Shown: positions 43,601 to 51,094 of the stretch, in pieces | Layout: each line of letters begins with the position of its first letter | How positions within the stretch are numbered: the stretch's first letter is position 1 | Assembly (NCBI RefSeq): GCF_008806755.1 | Contig: NZ_WAAU01000003.1 | Coordinates: 117,411 to 181,410, forward strand | Direction of reading: 5' to 3' | Source of the DNA: Tenacibaculum aiptasiae | GTDB lineage: Bacteria > Bacteroidota > Bacteroidia > Flavobacteriales > Flavobacteriaceae | Length of the DNA stretch: 64,000 nt | The notes under the pieces: generated by a model | Databases searched by the model: none | Seen by the model: only the letters and a program-made list of their open reading frames with translations | What the model was told of the DNA's origin: nothing | Made by a program: the position numbers and the translations under genes

Positions 43601-44020
43601 TTCCCTGACGATTATGTGAATTCTGTTACAGAACGTTTAAGCTTATATAACAAGTTATCTACCCTAACCACAGAAGAAGAATTACTAGAATTTGAGAGTC
43701 AAATTACCGATCGTTTTGGAGAATATCCAACACAAGTTCAAGATTTATTTGACAGTGTTCGTATTAAATGGTTAGCAAAAGAATTAGGGATTGAAAAGAT
43801 AATCTTAAAGCAAAAACGAATGATTGGATACTTTGTATCGGATCAGCAAAGTGCTTTTTATCAAACAGAAGCATTTACTAAGATGCTACAGTATGTACAA
43901 CGTAATTCTAAAAGCTGTGTAATGAAGGAAAAACAAACCAAAAATGGCTTGCGTTTACTTATTACATTTATAAAAATAGATTCGGTTCATAAAGCCTTAG
44001 AAACCTTAAAAAGAGTATAA
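40688..44020 (+). CDS. mfd: Transcription-repair coupling factor Mfd
   Basis: This 1110-residue ATPase releases stalled RNA polymerase and recruits UvrA. The domain order is normal: UvrB-like N-terminal (1-330), the CarD-type RNA polymerase interaction domain (about 425-510, with LDIGDYVTHIDHGIGKFGGL), RecA-like motor with Walker A GDVGFGKTEVA near residue 582, the LLIIDEEQKFGV Walker B, TATPIPRTLQFSLMAARDLS, HQMRGRVGRSNKKAFCYF and the TRCF C-terminal domain. The start is a TTG at 40688: no ATG exists between the in-frame stop at 40655 and the conserved N-terminal SKQTIVNYYQQ. It is shorter than E. coli Mfd by about 40 residues. Confidence 0.96.
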   Translation: MSKQTIVNYYQQSDNVNQIVSAFQQEQHHFQITNLVGSSLSFVISESFKKADKPYLLVLNDKEEAAYYLNDLEQLLGDKNVLFYPGSYRRPYQIEETDNANVLLRSEVLNRINSRKKPAIIVTYPTALFEKVVTKKELEKNTLKITVSENVSPDFVNEVLFEYNFNRVDFVTEPGEFSVRGGIIDVFSFSNDEPYRIEFFGDEVDSIRTFDVETQLSKEKLKKVSIMPNVENKALQEKRESFLKYISSKTAIFVKNVDILTGNLDKFYRKAELSFAELSTEIKHSEPKELFCNGELIKNQLQEFTTVKIGTTVDEKLTKVSFDTHPQPSFNKKFDLLIQNFNEFSAKGFTNYIFCANEKQAQRFHDIFDDGEQDVSYETIVFPLYQGFVDLENKIVCYTDHQIFERYYKFRLKNGYAKKQSITLKELTKLDIGDYVTHIDHGIGKFGGLQKIDVEGKKQEAIKLVYGDRDILYVSIHSLHKISKFNGKDGKPPKVYKLGSGAWKKVKQKTKARVKHIAFNLIQLYAKRKLQKGFAFGPDTHMQHELEASFLYEDTPDQYTSTQDVKADMEKEQPMDRLVCGDVGFGKTEVAVRAAFKAVDNGKQVAVLVPTTVLAFQHFKTFSERLKDFPVSIDYLNRFRTAKQRKGVLEGVTDGSVDIVIGTHQLTNKSIKFKDLGLLIIDEEQKFGVAVKDKLKTIKENVDTLTLTATPIPRTLQFSLMAARDLSVIKTPPPNRHPIETNVIRFSEESIRDAISYEVSRGGQVFFIHNRIENIKEVAGLLQRLVPSAKIGIGHGQMEGKKLEELMLGFMNNEFDVLVSTTIIESGLDVPNANTIFINNANNFGLSDLHQMRGRVGRSNKKAFCYFITPPYHMMTDDARKRIQALELFSELGSGLNIAMKDLEIRGAGDLLGGEQSGFINDIGFDAYQKILQEAIEELKENEFKELYPVDENAPKEYVKEVQIDTDFEILFPDDYVNSVTERLSLYNKLSTLTTEEELLEFESQITDRFGEYPTQVQDLFDSVRIKWLAKELGIEKIILKQKRMIGYFVSDQQSAFYQTEAFTKMLQYVQRNSKSCVMKEKQTKNGLRLLITFIKIDSVHKALETLKRV

Positions 44021-44041
44021 ATTAAATAATTAAAAAAAGCT

Positions 44042-45376
44042 ATGAAAAAAATGAGTATGCTACTAATACTGTTTGCATCAGCAGTAGTATTAGGTCAAGA
44101 ATTAAAAGGAAAAATAGAGAATTATGAAAAAGGAACTTTTTTTTCGTTACGAAACCTTGGAGAAAGAGTAGTTAAAAACATTGAAGTAGATACAACAGGT
44201 ACGTTTAATACAGGAAAAATTGATTTATCTGATGGATATTATATTCTAAGAAAGAATAATGAAATGATTTATTTGTATCTAAAAAACGATGATGATTTAA
44301 CCATTTCATTTGATGCAAAAGATCTTATAAATACGGTTGCTTTTTCAGGGAAAGGAGCAAAAATAAACCAGTATTTAATAGATAAAAGAAAATTATTTAT
44401 AGAGAGAAAAAAAGATACTGAGAAGTTTTATAAAGTAGGTGAGAATAAATATTCAGAGCAAATAAAAATCTTAAATGAAGAGGTTAAAAATATGCTAATG
44501 AGTAAAAAATTAGACGATTCTTTTGTTGGGAAAGAATTAGAAAATTTAAAATACGACTACTTATTGGATTTATATAGTTATGAAAATTTGCAAAAATTTT
44601 ATTTTGGAAAAATAGTTACTCCTTCAGAAAGCTATTTAAAGCCTTTAAAAGATATAAATTATGATGATGAGTATTTGTTTAATACAATACCAGCATATAA
44701 GAGTTTAGCGGGTTTAAAATGGAAAAAAGCTATAGAAAAAGCAGAAGATATAGAAGAAATGGACTTGCTGTTTAGAAGTATTAAAACAGGAGCGTTAAAG
44801 CTAGATGTATTATTGAGTTTTTATTATGGTATTTCTAAAACCCCAAAGAAATCAGAAGAATATTATAAGCTGATAAAAGCATATGTTACCCACAAAGAGT
44901 TTTTAAAAGAAGCCAAGAAGTTATATGAAAATGTTAAAAAAACTAAAGAAGGGAAAACATCTCCTAATTTTGAATTTAATGATATAAACGGAAAAATAGT
45001 TAAGCTAACCGATTTTAAAGGTAAATATGTTTTTATAGACGTTTGGGCTACTTGGTGCTTACCTTGTTTACAGCAAATACCTTACATAAAAAAGTTAGAA
45101 GAAAAATACCATGGCAAAAACATAGTTTTTATTGGGATTTCAGTTGATAAGAAAGATAAATATGCTTTATGGAAAGAAACATTAGAATCTAAAAAAATGA
45201 AAGGAATACAGTTATTTGCAGATAATTCTTTTCAATCTAAATTTATAGAATCATACAGTATAACTTCGATTCCAAGATTTATATTAATATCACCAGAAGG
45301 AAAAATTGTGAATCCAAATATGCATAAACCTTCAGATGAAAGAACTGAAGAAGTTTTAGATGAACTACTCAAATAA
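44042..45376 (+). CDS. TlpA-like thioredoxin-fold protein with an N-terminal DUF4369-type region
   Basis: This 444-residue protein has a signal peptide (MKKMSMLLILFASAVVLG) and a mostly strand region (about 19-100, LKGKIENYEKGTFFSLRNLGE) like DUF4369, a helical linker, and a C-terminal thioredoxin fold: LTDFKGKYVFIDVWATWCLPCLQQI with the redox CLPC at about residue 340, FIGISVDKK and the cis-Pro segment SITSIPRFILIS. It should act in the periplasm in thiol-disulfide exchange, as in cytochrome c maturation or reduction of envelope proteins. It follows mfd by 22 bp and ends at a terminator. Confidence 0.92.
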   Translation: MKKMSMLLILFASAVVLGQELKGKIENYEKGTFFSLRNLGERVVKNIEVDTTGTFNTGKIDLSDGYYILRKNNEMIYLYLKNDDDLTISFDAKDLINTVAFSGKGAKINQYLIDKRKLFIERKKDTEKFYKVGENKYSEQIKILNEEVKNMLMSKKLDDSFVGKELENLKYDYLLDLYSYENLQKFYFGKIVTPSESYLKPLKDINYDDEYLFNTIPAYKSLAGLKWKKAIEKAEDIEEMDLLFRSIKTGALKLDVLLSFYYGISKTPKKSEEYYKLIKAYVTHKEFLKEAKKLYENVKKTKEGKTSPNFEFNDINGKIVKLTDFKGKYVFIDVWATWCLPCLQQIPYIKKLEEKYHGKNIVFIGISVDKKDKYALWKETLESKKMKGIQLFADNSFQSKFIESYSITSIPRFILISPEGKIVNPNMHKPSDERTEEVLDELLK

Positions 45377-45378
45377 TT

Positions 45379-45408
45379 AAAAACTCCTCTATTCAAAGAG
45401 GAGTTTTT
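45379..45408 (+). terminator. Terminator after the TlpA-like gene
   Basis: A 12-bp perfect stem (45379-45390 with 45397-45408) around a 6-nt loop, ending in T residues. Confidence 0.92.
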
Positions 45409-45447
45409 TAGTTTTTGAAGTATTTAGAATTTTAATAAAAAAGTGTT

Positions 45448-45455
45448 TACTTTTG
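45448..45455 (+). promoter_or_regulatory. -7 promoter element; predicted leaderless start of the PP2C-like gene
   Basis: TACTTTTG fits TAnnTTTG. The ATG at 45462 begins only 6 nt after its last base, which is where transcription should start, so the message is probably leaderless. No -33 TTG is obvious. Confidence 0.5.
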
Positions 45456-45461
45456 TGGTGA

Positions 45462-46193
45462 ATGAAGATATACTCAACGCTCCAGAGAGGAGAATTCCAC
45501 ACCCATTACTGCGAAGATTTTTTAATAAACGAAGAACTATCCAATAATCAGAGATTAATAGCTGTTATGGATGGATGTTCCACGGGGAAAGAAGCTGTTT
45601 TTTCATCTATATTGTTTGGCAAAATCTTAAGAAATATAGCTAAAAAGATAGGATATAAGTTTTTTGTAGAGAAAGAAGTTACAGGACCTAAACTAACACT
45701 TGAAAACGTTTTAAAAGAGCTTTTTGATGAATTAAAAATCATTAGAAATAAGTTAGATTTAGAATTTAACGAGTTGTTATCTACTTTAATTTTAGGAATA
45801 GTGAATTCTAATAATGCTAAGGCAGAAATTATAGTTGTAGGTGATGGATTGGTTTGTGTTGATGGAAAAGAATATCATTTTGAACAAGAAGACAAACCTG
45901 ATTATCTGGGCTATCATTTGAATGAAGATTTTAATTTCTGGTTTGAGCAACAAAAACAACGAATTTCAATAGAAATGTTCCACGATTTATCTATCAGTAC
46001 AGATGGAATTTATTCTTTTAAAAATCTTAAAAACAAAGAAAATCAAAAGGAAGAATCAGAAATAATTCAAATATTATTAAAAGATATCCCAGAAGCGTCT
46101 GCTACCAATTTTTTAGATAGAAAATTGATAGAGTTATCCAAAGAAAACCAGATTCCAACAGACGATATAGCTATTTTAAGATTAGTGATTTAA
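45462..46193 (+). CDS. PP2C-like serine/threonine phosphatase
   Basis: This 243-residue protein has the PPM/PP2C metal-site signatures: IAVMDGCSTGKEA at about residues 32-44 (canonical DGxGG-type Asp), STLILGIV, EIIVVGDGLV and SISTDGIYSF, then PTDDIAILRLVI at the end, where the Asp pair binds Mn/Mg. It is a soluble, single-domain phosphatase acting on Ser/Thr-phosphoproteins. The DGCST replaces the usual DGxGG, as in the smaller PP2C_2 group. It is convergent with the helicase gene, stop to stop within 5 bp. No cognate kinase or FHA gene is adjacent; the kinase-like protein at 55 kb is the only candidate in the window. Confidence 0.85.
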   Translation: MKIYSTLQRGEFHTHYCEDFLINEELSNNQRLIAVMDGCSTGKEAVFSSILFGKILRNIAKKIGYKFFVEKEVTGPKLTLENVLKELFDELKIIRNKLDLEFNELLSTLILGIVNSNNAKAEIIVVGDGLVCVDGKEYHFEQEDKPDYLGYHLNEDFNFWFEQQKQRISIEMFHDLSISTDGIYSFKNLKNKENQKEESEIIQILLKDIPEASATNFLDRKLIELSKENQIPTDDIAILRLVI

Positions 46194-46198
46194 TAATT

Positions 46199-48949
46199 CT
46201 AGTTACTTACCAAGTCTTTTTGCTGAGGTAATTTATCTTTAATAATTTTTATTAAAAATCTTAGTACTTCATCTCTTCTATATTTCCATGAGACATAAGA
46301 AATAGGGATTATTTGTATTCCTACTCTGTGCAAAATACGATATCTTTCAATATCAAAAGCATGAATAAAACTACCAGGATACCCTATTAAATCAATACCA
46401 AGGTACTTTTTATCCTTTTCTAGCAATAAATCTATACTTAAACCTGCAATGACGTATCCAACATGAATAGTTGCGTTAAACGGCTTTAAAAAGGCTTGTA
46501 TTTCTTTACTGAAGATATCTTCTTCAATTTTTAAAGTGGTAGTCTGTTCAGAAATTTGTTTCTCAAAAGAGCTTAAATAATGCTTCAATAGTGATTTTTC
46601 TGGTAAGGCTTGAGAAGTCACTGAATAAAATACGTGTTGTTCATGTCGAGCACGGGTAATAGCTACATTAAATACATCTTCTTTGTTTAAATAATTTAAA
46701 CTAGCAAAATGTGATTGTTCGCTAACCACCATGGATAAAAGCATAACATCGCATTCTTCTCCTTGAAAATGATAAGGAGTTCCGAGTTTAATCTTATGTT
46801 TTTTAATCTGTCGTAATGTAAATGCTTCTTTAATAGCCTTAGTTAAATAGTCCGTTTGTTGTCTAAAAGGTGATAAAATACCAATACTGGTAGCCTTACT
46901 TTTGTGTGTTTCTTTTTCTTTAACAACAATACCTTTTACATGGTTAATGATGAGGTTTATTTCTTCATTATTAACACCATTTTCTTCTTGTTTTCCTGAA
47001 GTTTTATGTAAAAAAACGGCTTGTTTATGAGTATTTGAAGGTGTTTGAGTCATGATACGAAGGGCTTCTCCGTAAAATGTAGCATTACTAAAACGTATAA
47101 TGTCAGGTAAAGAACGATAATGCTCGTCTAATAATACTATTTGATTTCCTTTTTCAGTGCTTTCTAAGGTGAAATCTAACAAACTTTTTTTACGATAATT
47201 AAAACGCAAAGCATCGGTAATGTTATGTTGCTTTTGATAACGATGCATTTGAGTTTTTGATAAGAAACTAATATGACGTAATTGATTTGTATCTCCAGCA
47301 ACCACAACTTTTTTAGCTCTTTGCATAATAGGTAAGCAAGAAGCAATGTCGCATTGGGTAGCCTCATCAACAATAGCAATGTCAAAAAGATCTTTTTGCA
47401 TTGGTAAACAAGAAGAAACTTCGTCTATTTTTACCAACCAAATAGGTAAGAAATGTGTAAGAGATGTAGCATCTAAATTTTGTATATGTTGGTTTTTTAA
47501 AGATTTTTCTTCTGTTTCTAATATATTTGTTAGGGTGATTAACTTCCTTATTTCGCTGTTTGAATAAATGTTAATTTTACTTATTAAGTTTTTAAATAAT
47601 GCTTCATCAGCCTTTTTTTCAAATGAACTTAATGTATCAAAGTATTTTAATATAATATCCCACTCTTCGGCTTCAAAAGATCGAATAAAATTGATATCAA
47701 TTTTTGAAAGAGTTCTTTGTAGAAAACTATCTGAAAATAACTTTTCAACACGATCTATTTCTTTTGTAGCTTTTTCGGTAAAGTTAGTTTCCAAAGATTT
47801 TAAAGAATTGTACAAAGTATTCTTCTTTAAATTAGCATTGGTTGCTTGTTCTAGATGATTATGGCGATAATAACGCCCACTACTTATTCTTTTTAGTTTA
47901 GCTAAAACAGTTCTTTTATAGTAGTTACCTCCTACTTTAATAGCAAATTCACCTATTTTAGAACTCATTAATTTGTCTGAAACTACTTGTAAAGCTTGTG
48001 GAGTTTTAGTAACAATCAATACACTTTTTCCTTTACTTACATAGTCTTGAGCAATGGCATTGATAGTATATGTTTTCCCTGTTCCTGGAGGTCCAAAAAT
48101 GACCGATTTATGATATTTAGATGCATTGTAAACAATACGTTCTTGTGCTGTGTTTAACAGTAAAGGAATTTGTATGTTTCTATCTACATTCGATTGTTCT
48201 TGAGGTACATGTGAGAAAAAAGCTTGAATAGCTTGTGAATAATCGGAACTATTTTTTAATAATTCTAATTCGTTAACTACAGCATTAACATTGTTAATTC
48301 TACTAGATATAAAAACTCCAGAACTAGCTACTAGAGTATATTTTTCTGCTTCCTCGGTATTTTGAAGTTTTTTCTTTAAAAATGTTTGATTTTTCAACTT
48401 AGGAAAAAGTAAAAAGTCATTGTCAATATCTAAGTTTTTAATGTGCTTTTCAAGAATTCTTTTAAACTGACTTAACGCTTCAAAAGTTAAATGTGAATTG
48501 TATTCTAAAAACTGTTCTACTTCCGTTAAAAAATCTTCAAAAGAAGTTTGATATAATAAGTTTCTACAAAAAGCAATATTCAATTGCCTAGTTTGTTGAT
48601 CAATTTTTATAAAATAATCCTCCTCTTTTTCTATAATTTCAGCCTTATATAAAAATAATGGAGCAGCTATAGAATTAACTCTCTTTCTAAAATTATTTTT
48701 CTTTCCTAAACAAAATAAACTCCCATACCATAGTTCTTTATCGTTTTTAAATAAGGTAAGTGTTTGTAGGCATTGTTCAGCTTGTTTTTTAGCTATAAAC
48801 TGAATTGGATAAAGATTATTAACAAGCTCCTCTTTAGGTTTTATAATAAACTGATTTTCATATTTGGATGAAAAAAAATTAAGTATGCCAGTTTCATTAT
48901 TGTCAGCTTTATAACAAGAATGGAAATAAGAAATATAGTTCGTTATCAT
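46199..48949 (-). CDS. SF1 (UPF1/DNA2-like) helicase with a C-terminal nuclease-like domain
   Basis: This 916-residue protein has an N-terminal region of about 270 residues without a recognised domain, Walker A FGPPGTGKTYTINAI at about residue 285, motif Ia VTKTPQALQVVSDKL, Walker B FDIAIVDEATQCDIASCL near 530, motif III VVAGDTNQLRHISFLS, LDEHYRSLPDIIRFSN, and motif VI VAITRARHEQHVFYSV near 790. From about residue 829 (HVGYVIAGLSIDLLLEKD, LGIDLIGYPGSF, IERYRILHRVGIQIIPISY) the tail resembles the Vsr/DUF559 fold, where an Asp and a following acidic residue form the nuclease site. Enzymes of this layout occur in DNA repair and in antiphage systems of the Mokosh type. It is convergent with the PP2C gene. 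Confidence 0.85.
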   Translation of the reverse strand: MITNYISYFHSCYKADNNETGILNFFSSKYENQFIIKPKEELVNNLYPIQFIAKKQAEQCLQTLTLFKNDKELWYGSLFCLGKKNNFRKRVNSIAAPLFLYKAEIIEKEEDYFIKIDQQTRQLNIAFCRNLLYQTSFEDFLTEVEQFLEYNSHLTFEALSQFKRILEKHIKNLDIDNDFLLFPKLKNQTFLKKKLQNTEEAEKYTLVASSGVFISSRINNVNAVVNELELLKNSSDYSQAIQAFFSHVPQEQSNVDRNIQIPLLLNTAQERIVYNASKYHKSVIFGPPGTGKTYTINAIAQDYVSKGKSVLIVTKTPQALQVVSDKLMSSKIGEFAIKVGGNYYKRTVLAKLKRISSGRYYRHNHLEQATNANLKKNTLYNSLKSLETNFTEKATKEIDRVEKLFSDSFLQRTLSKIDINFIRSFEAEEWDIILKYFDTLSSFEKKADEALFKNLISKINIYSNSEIRKLITLTNILETEEKSLKNQHIQNLDATSLTHFLPIWLVKIDEVSSCLPMQKDLFDIAIVDEATQCDIASCLPIMQRAKKVVVAGDTNQLRHISFLSKTQMHRYQKQHNITDALRFNYRKKSLLDFTLESTEKGNQIVLLDEHYRSLPDIIRFSNATFYGEALRIMTQTPSNTHKQAVFLHKTSGKQEENGVNNEEINLIINHVKGIVVKEKETHKSKATSIGILSPFRQQTDYLTKAIKEAFTLRQIKKHKIKLGTPYHFQGEECDVMLLSMVVSEQSHFASLNYLNKEDVFNVAITRARHEQHVFYSVTSQALPEKSLLKHYLSSFEKQISEQTTTLKIEEDIFSKEIQAFLKPFNATIHVGYVIAGLSIDLLLEKDKKYLGIDLIGYPGSFIHAFDIERYRILHRVGIQIIPISYVSWKYRRDEVLRFLIKIIKDKLPQQKDLVSN

Positions 48950-48994
48950 AGTTTTTTTAAGAACAGCTAACTTAAGAAATCTATAAATAATAAA

Positions 48995-49024
48995 AAGAGT
49001 AGCATTTATTAAAACACTACTCTT
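48995..49024 (-). terminator. Terminator of the 68-residue membrane protein gene
   Basis: An 8-bp stem (AAGAGTAG at 48995-49002 with CTACTCTT at 49017-49024) around a 14-nt loop is followed on the minus strand by TTTATTATT. Confidence 0.7.
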
Positions 49025-49060
49025 ATTTTCTTCCCCTTAATACATAATTAAATTTCCCCT

Positions 49061-49267
49061 CTATCCAAAAAAGTACTTATAAAAATTAACCAAAGAAGCA
49101 TAAAGCATAAATAAGGCCATTGCTTTTGCTGTATACATATAGCCTTTAATACCAAATACTTTTTTAAAAAACCATATAAATCTTGTACTTGATTTTTCTG
49201 AAGTATCTTTTGCTATCTGAAACCAAAATAAGGCTGCAAAGCCCAATAAAAAAAATCCTGAAAACAT
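49061..49267 (-). CDS. Small two-helix membrane protein
   Basis: This 68-residue protein has a first hydrophobic helix (FSGFFLLGFAALFWFQIA), a basic middle part (STRFIWFFKKVFGIKGYMYTAK) and a second helix (AMALFMLYASLVNFYKYFF). It is bounded by a terminator and lies in its own interval. I do not recognise a family; the length, composition and terminator support a real gene. Confidence 0.65.
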   Translation of the reverse strand: MFSGFFLLGFAALFWFQIAKDTSEKSSTRFIWFFKKVFGIKGYMYTAKAMALFMLYASLVNFYKYFFG

Positions 49268-49324
49268 AAGATTAATAAATTAAAATTTCTGAGTTAAAAG
49301 TATTTTAAAATCTCTAAAAAGAGG

Positions 49325-49363
49325 ATTAGATTTTCACCAGTAACAATTAGATTTTCACCAGTA
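49325..49363. repeat. Direct repeat of 18 bp with a 21-bp period
   Basis: ATTAGATTTTCACCAGTA occurs at 49325-49342 and again, identically, at 49346-49363, separated by ACA. Two full helical turns between copies is the geometry used by LytTR-type regulators. The pair is centred about 96 bp before the start codon of the secreted 521-residue protein and about 80 bp before its likely transcription start. Confidence 0.75.
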
Positions 49364-49439
49364 TAATCCACATTTCCACTAGGTCATTTTTTTGACGCAA
49401 TTTCTACGCTACTTTCGTGAAAAACAATGAAATAAAATC

Positions 49440-51005
49440 ATGAAAACAACTCAGTATCTATTCACATTATTATTCGTTTTTTTACTTCAAACGAACCATG
49501 TAAATGCCCAGTTTGGAAAGCTCAGTAAGCGATTTAAAAAAACATCTAAAGCTATTTCTAAAAACACTCAAAAAGTAACAAACACAAAACAGCTTTTGGC
49601 GTCTTTTTTTGATGCCGATTTTAGTACCTATCCTAATCTAATAAAATCAAAACCTTATAAAGAACAAGTACGTAATTCTGGTGCTGTAAGTAGAATTAAT
49701 AAAGTAGATCAGCTAATCTCATTATATCTAAGAGATAAATCGAAATGGGAAGCCAAAGGTTTTTCTAAATATCAAGGGTTTTTAAAAGCTCGTATATCTC
49801 GATTAGAACCTGGAGTACAAGGCATACAGGAAGTAGCTCCTGCATGGTTTATGCTGCCATTTTACCATAAAACAATCAATAATATTAAAGAAGAATTAGA
49901 AGGTAAAACAGCCGAAAATGAAGCATTGAAACAAAAACAATATGAAGATGAACTTCAAGCAAAAAAAGAACAAGGAGTTGCTGATTCTTTAGCCTATGTA
50001 CAAAAGGCTTACGATGAATTTAAGATGTTAACTAAGGAAAGACCTTATAAAGAAGAGGAAAAAATAGTTTCAGATTTTCATAAAAAGAATATTGGAAAAA
50101 TAGTTTTTTCAAAATCTAATATTGTTAAGGATGCTCCAAGTACTACCAAAACAACTAATTATTTTACTTCTAATGATGAGATTTATATGGCAGCATATTT
50201 AGGAAAGGCTATTCGAAATATGTACTTTAAACCTAAAAATGTTGAAAAAGAGTTATATAAAGATTTACTATTATCTGCCGATAATTACAATGTATCTATT
50301 TACATAGATGGGAAAAAACACTATACTCCAGAGCTTCGTTTAAACTTTGAAGGAATGAACGAAAAATACGTGGAACCTTTATCGTATTACGCTTCTTGGC
50401 ATACTAAAAAAAGAGACGGAGGTTATACTTCAGAGGATTTTATTGAAATAATGAGAAAATTACCAAGAGGTAAACATAAAATTAAAATTGTAGCTACGGT
50501 AAATACATCAATAAATTTCCAAGATCCAGAGTTACAAGTTCAGGCTTATTTTGAAAAGAATCGCTATAAAAACGAAGAGTTATGGGAAGCTTCAAAAAAG
50601 AGCATTGATTATAAGCCAGAGGCACCAGTTTTTGAGGGAGAATTTACAATTAATATCCTTGGTCCAATGAAGTCTGGGTATAAGTGGACAACTGTTAAAA
50701 CAGGAGGCCTAAATAAGAGTGCTAGTATTAAAGCTGGGATTAAAAAAGTAGAACAAAAAGACGGTTCAAAGGTTATTGGAGTAAAGGTAGAATCTGATAG
50801 TTATGGAATAGCTCGTAACAGTCTTACAGGCGTAATACTATATCGTTATGTAGTTGCTACAGTAGCTTTTAAAAGTAAAAGAAATGGGTTGCCTTATAAA
50901 TTCCGCAAAACATATAAACAACGATATAATGGAAGTAAATATCAAACTACTTGGTATGCTAATACAGCAGCTATAGGAGGCGTATATAGACTTTTAGACT
51001 TGTAA
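49440..51005 (+). CDS. Large secreted protein of unknown function
   Basis: This 521-residue protein has a signal peptide (MKTTQYLFTLLFVFLLQTNHVNAQ). The mature N-terminus is very basic (GKLSKRFKKTSKAISKNTQK); a helical Lys/Glu-rich region lies at about 140-200; and from about 210 the sequence becomes strand-rich, with YNVSIYIDGKKHYTPELRLNF, KHKIKIVATVNTSINF and the YKWTTVKTGGLNKSASIK end. It contains no catalytic motif that I can name. The start is preceded by the direct repeat, and the LytTR two-component system is convergent immediately downstream. Confidence 0.8.
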   Translation: MKTTQYLFTLLFVFLLQTNHVNAQFGKLSKRFKKTSKAISKNTQKVTNTKQLLASFFDADFSTYPNLIKSKPYKEQVRNSGAVSRINKVDQLISLYLRDKSKWEAKGFSKYQGFLKARISRLEPGVQGIQEVAPAWFMLPFYHKTINNIKEELEGKTAENEALKQKQYEDELQAKKEQGVADSLAYVQKAYDEFKMLTKERPYKEEEKIVSDFHKKNIGKIVFSKSNIVKDAPSTTKTTNYFTSNDEIYMAAYLGKAIRNMYFKPKNVEKELYKDLLLSADNYNVSIYIDGKKHYTPELRLNFEGMNEKYVEPLSYYASWHTKKRDGGYTSEDFIEIMRKLPRGKHKIKIVATVNTSINFQDPELQVQAYFEKNRYKNEELWEASKKSIDYKPEAPVFEGEFTINILGPMKSGYKWTTVKTGGLNKSASIKAGIKKVEQKDGSKVIGVKVESDSYGIARNSLTGVILYRYVVATVAFKSKRNGLPYKFRKTYKQRYNGSKYQTTWYANTAAIGGVYRLLDL

Positions 51006-51028
51006 AATACTTAAAACATAAGTAAGGG

Positions 51029-51090
51029 AAGACTGCTCTTAAAGTATTATAAAACTACTAGTTAGAAATTATAGACTTTAAAGCAGTCTT
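51029..51090. terminator. Bidirectional stem between convergent genes
   Basis: AAGACTGCT and TTAAAGT (51029-51045) pair with ACTTTAA and AGCAGTCTT (51075-51090) with one bulged base and a 29-nt loop. It separates the secreted protein gene from the response regulator gene; the long loop makes it a weak terminator. Confidence 0.5.
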
Positions 51091-51094
51091 TATA

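Noticed and set aside
45576-45589. GTTCCACGGGGAAA, one base away from a parS half-site arrangement
   Set aside because: It encodes the conserved C-S-T-G-K segment of the PP2C-like protein, lacks dyad symmetry in the second arm and is most likely a coincidence.
47568-47858. Rightward frame of 96 codons inside the helicase gene
   Set aside because: Antisense shadow of helicase residues; the Ser/Phe/Lys-rich sequence is typical of reversed coding DNA.
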